Part shown: piece by piece, positions 12,781 through 23,528 of the stretch
How positions within the stretch are numbered: position 1 is the first letter of the stretch
Layout: each line of letters begins with the position of its first letter
NCBI RefSeq assembly: GCF_024347515.1
Contig: NZ_AP025492.1
Span: 1,178,001-1,242,000 of the forward strand
Length of the DNA: 64,000 nucleotides
Source: Vibrio gigantis
Lineage (GTDB): Bacteria; Pseudomonadota; Gammaproteobacteria; Enterobacterales; Vibrionaceae
Reading direction: 5' to 3'
Position numbers and translations under genes: made by a program
The notes under the pieces: model-generated
Told to the model about the DNA's origin: nothing
Databases searched by the model: none
Seen by the model: the letters and a program-made list of their open reading frames with translations, nothing else

Positions 12781-14058
12781 TTACTTAAAGCAGTTATTAT
12801 CCTGTAATGCACTTTCAATGGCTGAAACAAGCTGCTCGATATGTTCTGGCTTACTAATAAAGGGAGGCATCATATAAATCAATTTACCAAATGGGCGAAT
12901 CCAAACACCTTGTTCAACAAAGTGAGCTTGGATGGTTTCCATATCGACTGGTGTGTGTGTCTCAACAACGCCAATCGCTCCTAGCCAGCGTACGTCTTTA
13001 ACCAGCTCATACTCTCGCAGAGGCGGCAGTAATTCAGAAAACAGCTGTTCAATCTGTTGAGTCTGATTTTGCCAATGGCCTTGCTCTATGATGGATAAAC
13101 TTGCCGCACCGACTGCACAAGCCAATGGGTTACCCATAAAGGTTGGCCCGTGCATAAAACAGCCCGCTTCACCGCCACATACCGTGTCAGCAACTTCTTT
13201 GCTCGCAAGCGTAGCTGAAAGCGTCATGTAACCACCAGTCAGAGCTTTGCCGACACACAAAATATCTGGCTGAATATCTGCATGTTCGCAGGCAAACAGT
13301 TTACCTGTGCGGCCAAATCCTGTCGCAATCTCATCCAAAATCAGCAATACGTTGAATTCATCGCACAGTAAGCGTACTTGTTTCAGAAATTCAGGGTGGT
13401 ATATACGCATGCCGCCAGCGCCTTGAACGATCGGCTCTAAGATCACGGCTGCGACTTCTTGATGATGTGCTGCTAGTTTTTCTCGAAAGCTGTCTATGTC
13501 CTTAGAGTCCCATTGATCCCAAAAACCTGTTTTCGGTGAATCTGCAAAAATGTGTTCCGGCAGAAAGCCTTTGTAGAGGCTGTGCATCGAATTATCTGGG
13601 TCGGTAACCGACATGGCGGCAAAGGTATCACCGTGGTAACCATCTCGCAGCGTTAGGAATTTAGAGCGAGGTTGTCCTTTGGCATGCCAGTATTGCAGAG
13701 CCATTTTAAGGCTTACTTCTACGGCGACTGAGCCCGAATCGGCCAAGAAGACATGTTCAAGATTGCTGGGTGCTAGATTGAGAAGCTTTTTGCATAAATC
13801 GATGGCAGGTTGGTGGGTGATACCACCAAACATAACGTGTGAAACCTTATCGATTTGGTTATGAGCAGCGGCGTTCAGTTCTGGATGATTGTAGCCGTGA
13901 ATGGTTGACCACCAAGACGACATGCCATCAATAATTCGTTTTCCGCCTTCTAATTCTAAGTAAACGCCGTCTGCATTGGTGACTGGGTAGCAGGTCAGAG
14001 GTGTTAACGTTGATGTGTAGGGATGCCAGATATGCTGGCGATCAAAGGCGAGATCCAT
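12781..14058 (-). CDS. bioA: adenosylmethionine-8-amino-7-oxononanoate aminotransferase
   Basis: PLP enzyme of biotin synthesis converting KAPA to DAPA with SAM as amino donor. The 425 aa begin MDLAFDRQHIWHPYTS, the family start. SSWWSTIHGYNHPELN is the substrate region, ILDEIATGFGRTG holds the PLP-contacting Asp, and the Schiff-base Lys lies in LCVGKALTGGYMT. I chose the ATG at 14058 because GGGAG lies 5 nt upstream; the ATG at 14070 would place that site inside the gene. It is divergent from bioB. Confidence 0.95.
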   Translation of the reverse strand: MDLAFDRQHIWHPYTSTLTPLTCYPVTNADGVYLELEGGKRIIDGMSSWWSTIHGYNHPELNAAAHNQIDKVSHVMFGGITHQPAIDLCKKLLNLAPSNLEHVFLADSGSVAVEVSLKMALQYWHAKGQPRSKFLTLRDGYHGDTFAAMSVTDPDNSMHSLYKGFLPEHIFADSPKTGFWDQWDSKDIDSFREKLAAHHQEVAAVILEPIVQGAGGMRIYHPEFLKQVRLLCDEFNVLLILDEIATGFGRTGKLFACEHADIQPDILCVGKALTGGYMTLSATLASKEVADTVCGGEAGCFMHGPTFMGNPLACAVGAASLSIIEQGHWQNQTQQIEQLFSELLPPLREYELVKDVRWLGAIGVVETHTPVDMETIQAHFVEQGVWIRPFGKLIYMMPPFISKPEHIEQLVSAIESALQDNNCFK

Positions 14059-14096
14059 AGTAACTCCCATTCTTAATGTGATTAAAAAATAATCAA

Positions 14097-14130
14097 ATGT
14101 AAACTTTTGATATTATCAATGTGTTGACAG
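14097..14130. promoter_or_regulatory. BirA-type biotin operator between bioA and bioB
   Basis: Half-sites ATGTAAACT and TGTTGACAG (inverse CTGTCAACA) are separated by 16 bp. This fits the BirA operator layout of TTGTAAAC-type inverted half-sites 14-16 bp apart. It lies between the two divergent bio transcripts, where BirA-biotinyl-AMP represses both in enteric bacteria. Confidence 0.75.
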
Positions 14131-14151
14131 TCTAAAGCTTGTCGGTAGACT
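14124..14151 (+). promoter_or_regulatory. bioBFCD promoter
   Basis: Perfect -35 TTGACA (14124-14129), 16-bp spacer and -10 TAGACT (14146-14151). The -35 is part of the right half of the BirA operator, so repression by occlusion is expected. Confidence 0.65.
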
Positions 14152-14218
14152 AGCCAAGCATAAATGCAAACTCTAGACACAGAGTTGTAACATCAAAAAA
14201 ATAAAAAAGGATCGACAC

Positions 14219-15271
14219 GTGGAAGTTCGTCATGACTGGACAGTTGCTGAAGTAACAGCGCTGCTTGAAAAACCGTTTATGGATTTAATGTTTGAAGCTC
14301 AAGTCGTTCATAGACAGTACCAAGAGCACAACCACGTGCAGGTGAGTACGCTTTTATCGATAAAGACAGGTGCTTGCCCTGAAGATTGTAAGTACTGCCC
14401 TCAAAGTGCTCACTACCGAACGGATGTCGACAAAGAACGCTTAATGGAAGTTGAGCGTGTTTTGGATGCGGCGAAAAAAGCTAAGAATGCGGGATCAACT
14501 CGCTTCTGTATGGGCGCGGCATGGAAAAACCCGAAAGAACGCGATATGCCTCACCTAACTGACATGATCAAAGGTGTGAAAGGCATGGGTCTAGAAACCT
14601 GTATGACACTGGGCATGTTAACACCGGATCAAGCAGGTGAGCTAGCAGACGCAGGTTTGGACTACTACAACCATAACCTTGATACGTCTCCAGAGTTCTA
14701 CGGCAGCATTATTACCACTCGTACTTACCAAGATCGTTTAGATACATTATCTCACGTGCGCGATGCCGGAATGAAGATCTGTTCTGGTGGCATCATCGGT
14801 ATGGGCGAAAGCACCAATGACCGCGCAGGTCTTCTTGTAGAGCTCGCAAACCTTCCAGTACATCCTGAGAGTGTACCAATCAACATGCTTGTAAAAGTGA
14901 AAGGCACACCGATGGAAAACGTCGACGATGTTGAGTCTTTCGACTTCATTAAGTTGATTGCGATTGCTCGTATCATGATGCCAATGTCTGCGGTTCGTCT
15001 ATCTGCAGGTCGTGAGAATATGAACGAACAGATGCAGGCGATGTGCTTCATGGCAGGCGCAAACTCAATTTTCTACGGTTGTAAGCTATTGACGACACCG
15101 AATCCAGATGAAGACACGGATATGCAGCTGTTTAAGAAGCTGGGTATCAACAGTCAAGAAGTGGCTCAAAAGCCAGATGAAATTCAAGAAAACGAACTGT
15201 TAGATCAAGTGGTGGAGCGCGTTGCAGCTCGTCCAACTAAAGACGACATGTTCTACGATGCCACTGTTTAA
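14219..15271 (+). CDS. bioB: biotin synthase
   Basis: Radical-SAM enzyme that inserts sulfur into dethiobiotin. The 350 aa contain the CxxxCxxC cluster motif (CPEDCKYC, residues ~57-64), [12 protein letters not shown] and the [12 protein letters not shown] region with the conserved Arg of the [2Fe-2S] site. The start codon is GTG at 14219, with AAAGGA 7 nt upstream. The C-terminus overlaps bioF by 14 nt, implying translational coupling. Confidence 0.97.
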   Translation: MEVRHDWTVAEVTALLEKPFMDLMFEAQVVHRQYQEHNHVQVSTLLSIKTGACPEDCKYCPQSAHYRTDVDKERLMEVERVLDAAKKAKNAGSTRFCMGAAWKNPKERDMPHLTDMIKGVKGMGLETCMTLGMLTPDQAGELADAGLDYYNHNLDTSPEFYGSIITTRTYQDRLDTLSHVRDAGMKICSGGIIGMGESTNDRAGLLVELANLPVHPESVPINMLVKVKGTPMENVDDVESFDFIKLIAIARIMMPMSAVRLSAGRENMNEQMQAMCFMAGANSIFYGCKLLTTPNPDEDTDMQLFKKLGINSQEVAQKPDEIQENELLDQVVERVAARPTKDDMFYDATV

Positions 15272-16469
15272 AGCTCGCATTAAAGAAGCCCTTGTTCATC
15301 GCCGTGAGCAAGGGTTAACACGTCAACTCAAGGTGCTCGAAAACAGCAATGGACCTTTGCTGAATAGCGAAGGTTCTAGTTTCATCAATTTTTCGAGTAA
15401 TGATTATTTAGGCTTGGCGAACGATCCTGATCTGGTCGATGCATGGCAAACTGGGCTTTCCCAATACGGGGCTGGAAGTGCGGCATCGCCATTGGTTACA
15501 GGCTTTAGTCCTGCTCATCGAAACTTAGAGGCTCAGCTGTGTGAGTGGCTCGGTTTCGAACGTGCGATTCTGTTTAGTTCTGGTTTCAGTGCTAATCAAG
15601 CCTTGTTGTTTTCTCTGCTCGAAAAAGACGATTCACTATTGCAAGACAAACTTAACCACGCCTCTTTGATGGAAGCGGGGATGCTATGTCCTGCAACAAT
15701 GAAACGTTTTAAACATAACGACACGCAACATCTCGAGTCGCTACTAAGTCGTTCTCTACAATCCTTGGTTGTGACGGAAGGCGTGTTCAGTATGGATGGC
15801 GACCAAGCTCCCCTTAATCAAATATCTAACTTGACCAATCAATACGACAGTTGGCTAGCCGTTGATGATGCCCACGGTATTGGTGTATTGGGTGATAAAG
15901 GGGCTGGGAGCTGCAGCATTTCGCAAATAACACCTGATATTTTGGTCGTGACTTTCGGTAAAGCATTTGGCCTTTCTGGTGCTGCGGTTTTGTGTTCGTC
16001 AGAGGTGGGTGATTACTTAACTCAGTTTGCTCGTCATCATGTTTATTCGACGGCGATACCACCTTCGCAGGCGGTGGCTTTGTCCCACGCTTGCCAGATG
16101 ATTCAAATGCAGGATTGGCGTCGTGAGAAGCTAACCGAGTTAGGGGCCATCTATGCAGAGCAGATGAGCGGCATCCAAGGTTTTATTGATACTCAGACTC
16201 CGATTAAGCCGTTTGTGATCGGTGAAGCTCAGGCTGCGCTCTCCGTTGCAGAAGAATTAAAGCGCAACCAAATTTGGGTCACTGCAATTAGGCCACCAAC
16301 GGTTCCGACCGGGACAGCTCGTCTACGTATTACGTTAACCGCCAATCACACTCAAAAGCAGATTCTTCAGTTAACTGGTTCGTTACGTCAAGCAGTGGAA
16401 AGAAGTGTTGAATCAAGCTTTGAATCCAATCGCGAAATTAACATCGAAACAAATAATGAGGCTCAGTAA
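15258..16469 (+). CDS. bioF: 8-amino-7-oxononanoate synthase
   Basis: PLP enzyme condensing pimeloyl-ACP with L-alanine to give KAPA. The 403 aa include [15 protein letters not shown] near the N-terminus, the [11 protein letters not shown] aspartate motif and the PLP-lysine region [17 protein letters not shown] chose the ATG at 15258 ([12 protein letters not shown]) as the family start. It overlaps the end of bioB and abuts bioC. Confidence 0.95.
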   Translation: MPLFKARIKEALVHRREQGLTRQLKVLENSNGPLLNSEGSSFINFSSNDYLGLANDPDLVDAWQTGLSQYGAGSAASPLVTGFSPAHRNLEAQLCEWLGFERAILFSSGFSANQALLFSLLEKDDSLLQDKLNHASLMEAGMLCPATMKRFKHNDTQHLESLLSRSLQSLVVTEGVFSMDGDQAPLNQISNLTNQYDSWLAVDDAHGIGVLGDKGAGSCSISQITPDILVVTFGKAFGLSGAAVLCSSEVGDYLTQFARHHVYSTAIPPSQAVALSHACQMIQMQDWRREKLTELGAIYAEQMSGIQGFIDTQTPIKPFVIGEAQAALSVAEELKRNQIWVTAIRPPTVPTGTARLRITLTANHTQKQILQLTGSLRQAVERSVESSFESNREINIETNNEAQ

Positions 16470-17273
16470 ATGTCACAAGAAGCAGTCGTGCATAATTACG
16501 TAGGCCAAGATAAGAGTGCGATTGCCGAAGCCTTCGGCAAAGCAGCAACAACCTATGACACACACGCAGAGTTTCAGCGCGATGTTGGTCACCGATTACT
16601 GGATAAGTTACCAACTGATCTCTCAGGTTTAAAGGTACTCGATTTAGGTTGCGGTACGGGGTATTTCTCCGAACAGATAGTGAAGCGTGGTGCTGAGGTA
16701 GTGTGCGCTGATCTTTCTGTTGGAATGTTAAAAGCGGCGGAACAACGCTGCGGAGCATCGGTCTTTTTATATCAACAAGCTGACGCTGAACAATTACCGT
16801 TTGAAGATGGATGTTTTGACATCGTTTTTTCAAGCTTAGCGTTGCAATGGTGTGATGATTTATCGTCGCCTTTAAAAGAGATGAAGCGCGTTACAGCGAG
16901 TGGTGGACGTGTAATTTTCTCAACTTTGCTTGATGGGTCACTGTTTGAACTGGAAAAGTCATGGTCCAAAATTGACACACATCAACACGTTAACCATTTT
17001 ATTACAATCAATCAGGTAAAAATTGCGTTAGCGCAATCTAGCTGTACTGCTCATCAACTAGACTTGCCCACCATCACCGTTTGGTACGACACTGCGTTTG
17101 AACTGATGCGCGACCTTAAAGGCATTGGCGCTAATCACGTAAGTGGTCGCTCACAAGGTTTAACAAGTCGCCGTATGTTGCAACTTGTTGAACGGGAATA
17201 TCGAGAGTTCAAAAACCATAAAGGTTTCTTACCAGCAACATATCAAGTTTGTTTAGGGGTTATTCAATTATGA
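16470..17273 (+). CDS. bioC: malonyl-ACP O-methyltransferase
   Basis: SAM methyltransferase that masks malonyl-ACP so that fatty-acid synthesis can build the pimeloyl chain of biotin. The 267 aa hold motif [16 protein letters not shown] (residues ~54-68), the ADLSVGML acidic loop and FSSLALQWC. Start-stop contact with bioF and the ATGA overlap with bioD place it in bioBFCD. No bioH is in the window; it is usually unlinked. Confidence 0.94.
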   Translation: MSQEAVVHNYVGQDKSAIAEAFGKAATTYDTHAEFQRDVGHRLLDKLPTDLSGLKVLDLGCGTGYFSEQIVKRGAEVVCADLSVGMLKAAEQRCGASVFLYQQADAEQLPFEDGCFDIVFSSLALQWCDDLSSPLKEMKRVTASGGRVIFSTLLDGSLFELEKSWSKIDTHQHVNHFITINQVKIALAQSSCTAHQLDLPTITVWYDTAFELMRDLKGIGANHVSGRSQGLTSRRMLQLVEREYREFKNHKGFLPATYQVCLGVIQL

Positions 17274-17953
17274 TTGATGCATTATTCATTGCAGGTACGG
17301 ATACCGAAGTGGGAAAAACTGTGGTTTCAAAAGCGATTCTTCAAGCTTTGGCCGCACAAGATTTATCAACAATTGGCTACAAGCCAGTTGCTGCAGGGTG
17401 TGAACAATACTCTGAAGGGTTGCGTAACAGTGATGCTTTACATCTTCAAGAAGCGGCGACGCAAGATATTGCTTACGAAGACGTTAACCCGTACGCGTTG
17501 CTACTGCCTTCATCACCTCACATCGCTGCCAAGCATGACGGTGTAGTGATTGATGACGCAGTATTATCTGCAAAGCTAGAACAGCATAAGCAAAACTCTG
17601 ACATCGTTTTAGTTGAAGGTGCGGGTGGTTGGCGTGTACCGGTTTCAGACGACGAATACTTGTCTAGCTGGGTTAAAAAAGAACAGCTTCCAGTTGTATT
17701 GACGGTTGGTATTAAGCTTGGTTGTTTGAGTCACGCTCTGTTAACAGCAGAAGCGATTCGTGCAGATGGTTTAAACCTAGTAGGTTGGGTAGCAAATCGT
17801 ATCAACCCTGGTACTGAGCACTACGCAGATATTATTGCGATGCTTGAAGATAAGCTAGGTGCGCCAAAGTTAGGTGAAATTCCTTACGTACCAAAAGCGA
17901 AGTCTAAGAACATTGGTAAATACATTGATGTGCAGCCTTTACTTGCACTTTAA
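17270..17953 (+). CDS. bioD: ATP-dependent dethiobiotin synthetase
   Basis: Closes the ureido ring of DAPA using CO2 and ATP. The 227 aa have the Walker-type loop [14 protein letters not shown] (residues ~9-22), YKPVAAGCE and the [12 protein letters not shown] nucleotide-binding segment. The ATG at 17270 overlaps the bioC stop (ATGA). It ends the operon and a terminator follows. Confidence 0.95.
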   Translation: MIDALFIAGTDTEVGKTVVSKAILQALAAQDLSTIGYKPVAAGCEQYSEGLRNSDALHLQEAATQDIAYEDVNPYALLLPSSPHIAAKHDGVVIDDAVLSAKLEQHKQNSDIVLVEGAGGWRVPVSDDEYLSSWVKKEQLPVVLTVGIKLGCLSHALLTAEAIRADGLNLVGWVANRINPGTEHYADIIAMLEDKLGAPKLGEIPYVPKAKSKNIGKYIDVQPLLAL

Positions 17954-17976
17954 TTATCAGTTTTCTACTAAATAAG

Positions 17977-18002
17977 AAAAGGGCTGCGATTGCAGCCCTT
18001 TT
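17977..18002 (+). terminator. bio operon terminator
   Basis: Stem AAAAGGGCTGC / GCAGCCCTTTT with a GATT loop, 23 bp after the bioD stop. Confidence 0.85.
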
Positions 18003-18065
18003 GCTATTTTAAGCCTTTAGACCTTAAGTTAATAAACAATCGGTCTTTTAATAGCAAGCGTGGGA

Positions 18066-18233
18066 TTAATGTTCTTTAGTCAGTCCCATTAGCGCTTGTT
18101 GTGTCTCTGTGATTTTTGCCTGTGCCGTTTGCGGTGTTTGGATTCCAATCTGCTTTTTCGCTTCTTCTTCTGTAATCCCTAGGTGACAGCACAGTAAATC
18201 GATAGCCATTTGAGTGTTAGTACCTTCAACCAT
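18066..18233 (-). CDS. small conserved-looking protein of unknown function
   Basis: Protein of 55 aa, not recognised. It is helical, with an N-terminal segment QMAIDLLCCHLGITEEEAKKQIG that looks like a small UBA- or HTH-like helical unit, and a Gln/Thr-rich middle. The ATG at 18233 is 3 nt after AAAGGGAAAG on the minus strand, which supports translation. It stands alone between the convergent bioD terminator and htpX. Confidence 0.55.
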   Translation of the reverse strand: MVEGTNTQMAIDLLCCHLGITEEEAKKQIGIQTPQTAQAKITETQQALMGLTKEH

Positions 18234-18411
18234 GATCTTTCCCTTTTTGTACATGGACTAGCCAATAAATCATCTGAAGTCACTGTAAACGGATTGTTAT
18301 ATCGACACCATACGACTTAGGTCTAATAGACTAGGTTTAATTCGGATATGGTCTCGTAATCAAATGTTGCAATTTAATGCTTAACCTTGTTTTCTTAATC
18401 TAAGACTATAT

Positions 18412-18428
18412 GTATAAGTAAGTATAAG
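18412..18428. promoter_or_regulatory. possible CpxR-type direct repeat upstream of htpX
   Basis: GTATAAG is repeated with a 10-bp period (18412-18418 and 18422-18428). It resembles the CpxR layout GTAAA-N5-GTAAA with one mismatch per half. htpX belongs to the Cpx envelope-stress regulon in E. coli. The site lies about 83 bp before the htpX start, inside a larger inverted repeat (AAGACT at 18402 / AGTCTT at 18427). Confidence 0.35.
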
Positions 18429-18510
18429 TCTTCAAGGTTGGAATCTATTGCTGTCTGCCTTGTCTATAACAATAAGTTTTATAAAAACAGCTTTCATGCG
18501 GAGATAAGTA

Positions 18511-19374
18511 ATGAAGCGAGTAATGTTGTTCCTTGCAACCAACCTAGCGGTTGTATTGGTACTAAGTGTTGTTCTTAATATTGTATACGCAGTCACAGGT
18601 ATGCAACCCGGTAGCCTCTCTGGCTTATTGGTGATGGCTGCGGTATTTGGTTTCGGCGGCTCATTCATTTCATTAATGATGTCAAAGAAAATGGCGCTAC
18701 GTTCTGTAGGCGGCATGGTCATTGAAAGCCCGCGTAACGAAACAGAACACTGGTTGATGGAGACGGTAAGCCGTCAATCTCAACAAGTGGGTATTGGTAT
18801 GCCAACAGTGGCGATCTACGATTCACCTGACATCAACGCATTTGCGACAGGTGCAAAGCGCGATGATTCATTAGTAGCTGTATCGACAGGCTTACTGCAC
18901 AACATGACACGTGACGAAGCTGAAGCGGTGTTAGCTCATGAAGTTAGCCACATCGCAAATGGCGACATGGTGACAATGACCTTAATGCAAGGTGTTGTGA
19001 ACACGTTCGTTATCTTCCTATCTCGTTTCATTGCCAACATCGTGGCGTCGAATGACAACGAGGAAGAAGGTGGCAGCAACATGATGGTGTACTTCGGTGT
19101 GTCTATGGTGTTGGAACTGGTCTTCGGTTTCCTAGCAAGCTTCATTACGATGTGGTACAGCCGTCATCGTGAATTCCATGCCGATGCAGGTGCTGCACAT
19201 TTGGTAGGTAAAGAGAAGATGATTGCTGCGCTAGAGCGTCTAAAGGTGAGCCACGAGCCACAACTAGAAGGTTCTATGATGGCGTTTGGTATCAACGGTA
19301 AGAAGTCTCTTACAGAGCTTCTAATGAGCCATCCGCCGCTAGATAAACGTATTGCGTCTCTACGTAACATGTAA
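18511..19374 (+). CDS. htpX: HtpX, membrane zinc metalloprotease
   Basis: Inner-membrane M48 protease that degrades misfolded membrane proteins alongside FtsH. The 287 aa contain two N-terminal membrane segments (residues ~5-25 and 32-52). The zinc motif is HEVSH (in [12 protein letters not shown], ~140-150), followed by two further hydrophobic stretches (~158-175 and 190-210) and the distal zinc ligand in [10 protein letters not shown]. Confidence 0.95.
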   Translation: MKRVMLFLATNLAVVLVLSVVLNIVYAVTGMQPGSLSGLLVMAAVFGFGGSFISLMMSKKMALRSVGGMVIESPRNETEHWLMETVSRQSQQVGIGMPTVAIYDSPDINAFATGAKRDDSLVAVSTGLLHNMTRDEAEAVLAHEVSHIANGDMVTMTLMQGVVNTFVIFLSRFIANIVASNDNEEEGGSNMMVYFGVSMVLELVFGFLASFITMWYSRHREFHADAGAAHLVGKEKMIAALERLKVSHEPQLEGSMMAFGINGKKSLTELLMSHPPLDKRIASLRNM

Positions 19375-19417
19375 TTTCTAACACAAGCTGCTATCGTTAA
19401 GCGGCAATATGTATTCT

Positions 19418-19444
19418 AAAGGCTTCCTTCGGGAGGCCTTTTTT
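19418..19444 (+). terminator. htpX terminator
   Basis: Stem AAAGGCTTCC / GGAGGCCTTT with a TTCG tetraloop and a T-run, 44 bp after the htpX stop. Confidence 0.8.
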
Positions 19445-19592
19445 GTACTTGCTGCTTAAGAAAAGGAACGGGTGTTTGTTTAATACGACTTACAGTACTT
19501 GAATGGGAGAGGCTAGTTGGATATGCCAGGTTTGATTGACGGCTGTTGCTTTACTTAGGGCACTGCTGTTCGAGATATTTGTTCTACGCAAC

Positions 19593-19619
19593 AAAAAGGC
19601 TTCCACATGGGAAGCCTTC
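19593..19619 (-). terminator. mnmA-hflD-purB operon terminator
   Basis: Stem AAGGCTTCC / GGAAGCCTT with the A5 run on the plus strand, giving a T-run after the hairpin on the minus strand, 22 bp past the purB stop. Confidence 0.8.
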
Positions 19620-19640
19620 GTATATTCGTTTGTTCGAATC

Positions 19641-21078
<1,438 letters not shown>

Positions 21079-21085
21079 GCACATT

Positions 21086-21101
21086 GCGCAATCGTTTGCG
21101 T
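21086..21101. promoter_or_regulatory. PurR-type operator upstream of purB
   Basis: The 16-mer GCGCAATCGTTTGCGT matches the PurR consensus ACGCAAACGTTTGCGT at 14 of 16 positions. It lies 7 bp upstream of the -35 of the purB promoter. In E. coli the purB PurR operator is within the coding sequence, so the position here differs. Confidence 0.7.
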
Positions 21102-21154
21102 GAGAGTTGTGTTGGTACAAAAAACAAGCTCGCGACGAGGCGCGAGCTAATAAA

Positions 21155-21772
21155 TTACATTCGAGCTAGCAGGATTTGAGCCTGCTCGATCATCTTCTTG
21201 CGACCGAAGATAAGGTGGCGGCGTTTACCACCAACCTGGCGCCAAAGAACAGCGCTTCGAATTCCTGACAGAAGGAGTGCACGAACTTTGTGCTGGCTCG
21301 ATGTCTGTTGAAGTACCGCTGGTGTGCCAGATACCTGAATACGTGGACCAATAGGGCTCACAACATCAAGGTAGATGCTCGCTAGGTTGCTGATCATTTG
21401 CTCGTCAAACAGATCAAAGTGTTCAGTTTGGCGTTCTGCAGTTTGAATGCGATCGCCAAGCTGAGACATTGAGTCGTTACGAGAAGATAGCTTACGCTCA
21501 AGAGCCATCAAGCTGATGATGTAGCGAGTAATATCGCTACCAGCTGGAGTACTATCGATACCTTTTACTAAGCACTCAAGACCTAGCTTTAGGTTCGCTT
21601 CACGTCCAAATACGCCCACAGTGTTCGCCGGGTTGGTATTTAAAATAGCACTGAGTGAAGCTTCGAAGGCATCTTTATCACAATGGCCGTCTTTCGCTAC
21701 TTGTTGAACCAAAGCCACAGCTTGGCAAATTCCGGCGAAAGCAATCGTACGGTCATAAAGTGTATTAGCCAC
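21155..21772 (-). CDS. hflD: HflD, high-frequency lysogenization protein homolog
   Basis: Membrane-associated helical protein that in E. coli binds lambda CII and affects lysogeny; its host role is unclear. The 205 aa match the family start ([20 protein letters not shown]) and the SGTPAVLQQ ... [20 protein letters not shown] region. It lies 43 nt after mnmA and before purB. Confidence 0.93.
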   Translation of the reverse strand: MANTLYDRTIAFAGICQAVALVQQVAKDGHCDKDAFEASLSAILNTNPANTVGVFGREANLKLGLECLVKGIDSTPAGSDITRYIISLMALERKLSSRNDSMSQLGDRIQTAERQTEHFDLFDEQMISNLASIYLDVVSPIGPRIQVSGTPAVLQQTSSQHKVRALLLSGIRSAVLWRQVGGKRRHLIFGRKKMIEQAQILLARM

Positions 21773-21815
21773 GTAGTAACTCCTAGTTGTCTTCTATCGT
21801 TTGTTGTTCGTTCGA

Positions 21816-22952
21816 TTAGATGCGCTTTTCGATGATACCGCCACCAAGACAAACGTCGTCTAGGTAGAACACTGCCGATTGACCTGGGGTCACAGCAATC
21901 TGTGGTTCATCAAAAATAACCTTAATGTTCTCATCATCAATTGGGATGATTGTACAAGGAATATCGGTTTGACGGTAACGTGTTTTTACCGTGCATGTCA
22001 TAACTTCAGTAATTGGAGTGCGATTTACCCAGTGAAGCTGAGACGCGATCAAACCTTCTGATTTTAGAAGAGGGTGGTCTTTACCTTGTACTGCGATCAG
22101 AACATTACGCTTGAGATCTTTTTCACCAACAAACCATGGCTCTTCGTTACCGCCGCCACCTTTAGTGCCGCCAATATGAAGGCCTTTACGCTGACCTAGC
22201 GTGTGGTACATCAAACCTTGGTGTTGACCAATAACTTGGCCTTCAGGTGTTTCGATGTTACCCGGTTGTGCCGGTAGGTATTTGCCTAGGAACTCAGTGA
22301 ACTTACGCTCGCCGATAAAGCAGATGCCTGTTGAATCTTTCTTCTTCGCTGTGATCAAGTCTTGCTCTTCAGCAATACGTCGCACTTCTGGCTTCTCTAA
22401 TTCACCGACAGGGAATAGGCTGCGTGCCACTTGATCTGAGCTTAGCGTGTATAGGAAATAGCTTTGGTCTTTGTTGCTGTCTAGACCGCGTAGCATTTCT
22501 GGTTTTACGCCAGCGTCTAGCTCTTCTTGAGTTGGGAAAGTACGACGAACGTAGTGACCCATCGCAATGTAGTCTGCGTCTAGCACTTCATCCGCAAACT
22601 CTAAGAATGCTTTGAATTTGATTTCTTTGTTACAAAGGATATCTGGGTTAGGCGTACGGCCTGCTTTGTACTCTTCAAGGAAGTATTCGAATACGTTGTC
22701 CCAGTATTCTGCAGCAAAGTTGATAGTGTGAAGGTGGATACCTAGTTTGTCACATACCGCTTGAGCATCAGCAAGGTCTTCAGCTGCCGTGCAGTATTCT
22801 TCGTTATCGTCTTCTTCCCAGTTTTTCATGAAAAGGCCTTCTACCTGATAGCCTTGTTGCTGAAGAAGATACGCCGATACTGACGAATCTACACCGCCGG
22901 ACATACCGACAATTACTTTCTTTTCGCTGTTTCCAGAGCTGATATCTGACAT
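21816..22952 (-). CDS. mnmA: tRNA-specific 2-thiouridylase MnmA
   Basis: Thiolates U34 of tRNA Lys, Glu and Gln, receiving sulfur through the Tus relay. The 378 aa carry the PP-loop [15 protein letters not shown] (residues ~17-31). The catalytic cysteines lie in [12 protein letters not shown] and [11 protein letters not shown]. It is the first gene of mnmA-hflD-purB. Confidence 0.96.
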   Translation of the reverse strand: MSDISSGNSEKKVIVGMSGGVDSSVSAYLLQQQGYQVEGLFMKNWEEDDNEEYCTAAEDLADAQAVCDKLGIHLHTINFAAEYWDNVFEYFLEEYKAGRTPNPDILCNKEIKFKAFLEFADEVLDADYIAMGHYVRRTFPTQEELDAGVKPEMLRGLDSNKDQSYFLYTLSSDQVARSLFPVGELEKPEVRRIAEEQDLITAKKKDSTGICFIGERKFTEFLGKYLPAQPGNIETPEGQVIGQHQGLMYHTLGQRKGLHIGGTKGGGGNEEPWFVGEKDLKRNVLIAVQGKDHPLLKSEGLIASQLHWVNRTPITEVMTCTVKTRYRQTDIPCTIIPIDDENIKVIFDEPQIAVTPGQSAVFYLDDVCLGGGIIEKRI

Positions 22953-23156
22953 GTCTAAACACCGTTACTATTACTTGGTCGCAGATTCTAACAGAAAGAG
23001 AAACGCCGTGACAGATCCGAGACCGGAATCACAGTTTCATTTGCACAAATAGTGCGCTGACTTTGTTAGAGAATCGCATGAGAGCGAGGTGAGTCGCTAG
23101 GATGTCAGAAGTATATGTGGCATAGTCGCTCGAAATCCAAGACCTGAGATAAAAAA

Positions 23157-23426
23157 ATGTCTGAACAAAATGAATTTATGCAAGAAGAAGAGCTGATTGA
23201 GATTATCGAGAACCAGCTTGAAGATGGCGAGCCAGTGAAAGTGAAAGAGACGTTGATGCGTTTAATGATGACTGGTACTCCTCGTGAAGAGGCAATTGCG
23301 GCTATGGCATGTGCATTGGCAATTGAAGTATTTGACGTTATGAAAAACGGCGCGGAGTTTAATCAGAAACGTTACGCAGAGCATTTGGGCATGCTGCCTG
23401 ATTTAAGCTTTATGGAAGGCGAATAA
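23157..23426 (+). CDS. small acidic protein of unknown function
   Basis: Protein of 89 aa, not recognised by name. It is acidic and helical: EEELIEIIENQLEDGEP followed by a repeat-like hydrophobic helix (EAIAAMACALAIEVFDVMKN) and a C-terminal YAEHLGMLPDLSFMEGE. No signal peptide or metal motif is visible. It lies between divergent mnmA and gsk; normal composition and codon use support a real gene. Confidence 0.7.
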   Translation: MSEQNEFMQEEELIEIIENQLEDGEPVKVKETLMRLMMTGTPREEAIAAMACALAIEVFDVMKNGAEFNQKRYAEHLGMLPDLSFMEGE

Positions 23427-23437
23427 AAAAAACCTTC

Positions 23438-23451
23438 AGCAAACGTTTGCT
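23438..23451. promoter_or_regulatory. PurR-type operator upstream of gsk
   Basis: AGCAAACGTTTGCT is a perfect 14-bp palindrome containing the 12-bp PurR core GCAAACGTTTGC. It lies 78 bp before the gsk start, overlapping TATAGT. Gsk is a purine-salvage kinase, so control by PurR fits. Confidence 0.7.
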
Positions 23452-23528
23452 ATAGTTTGAAAGATTGCCGCGTTAAATATAGCGCGGTAGAATCCGCCAC
23501 CTATTTCCCCTTGACTTAGACTAGCCCT

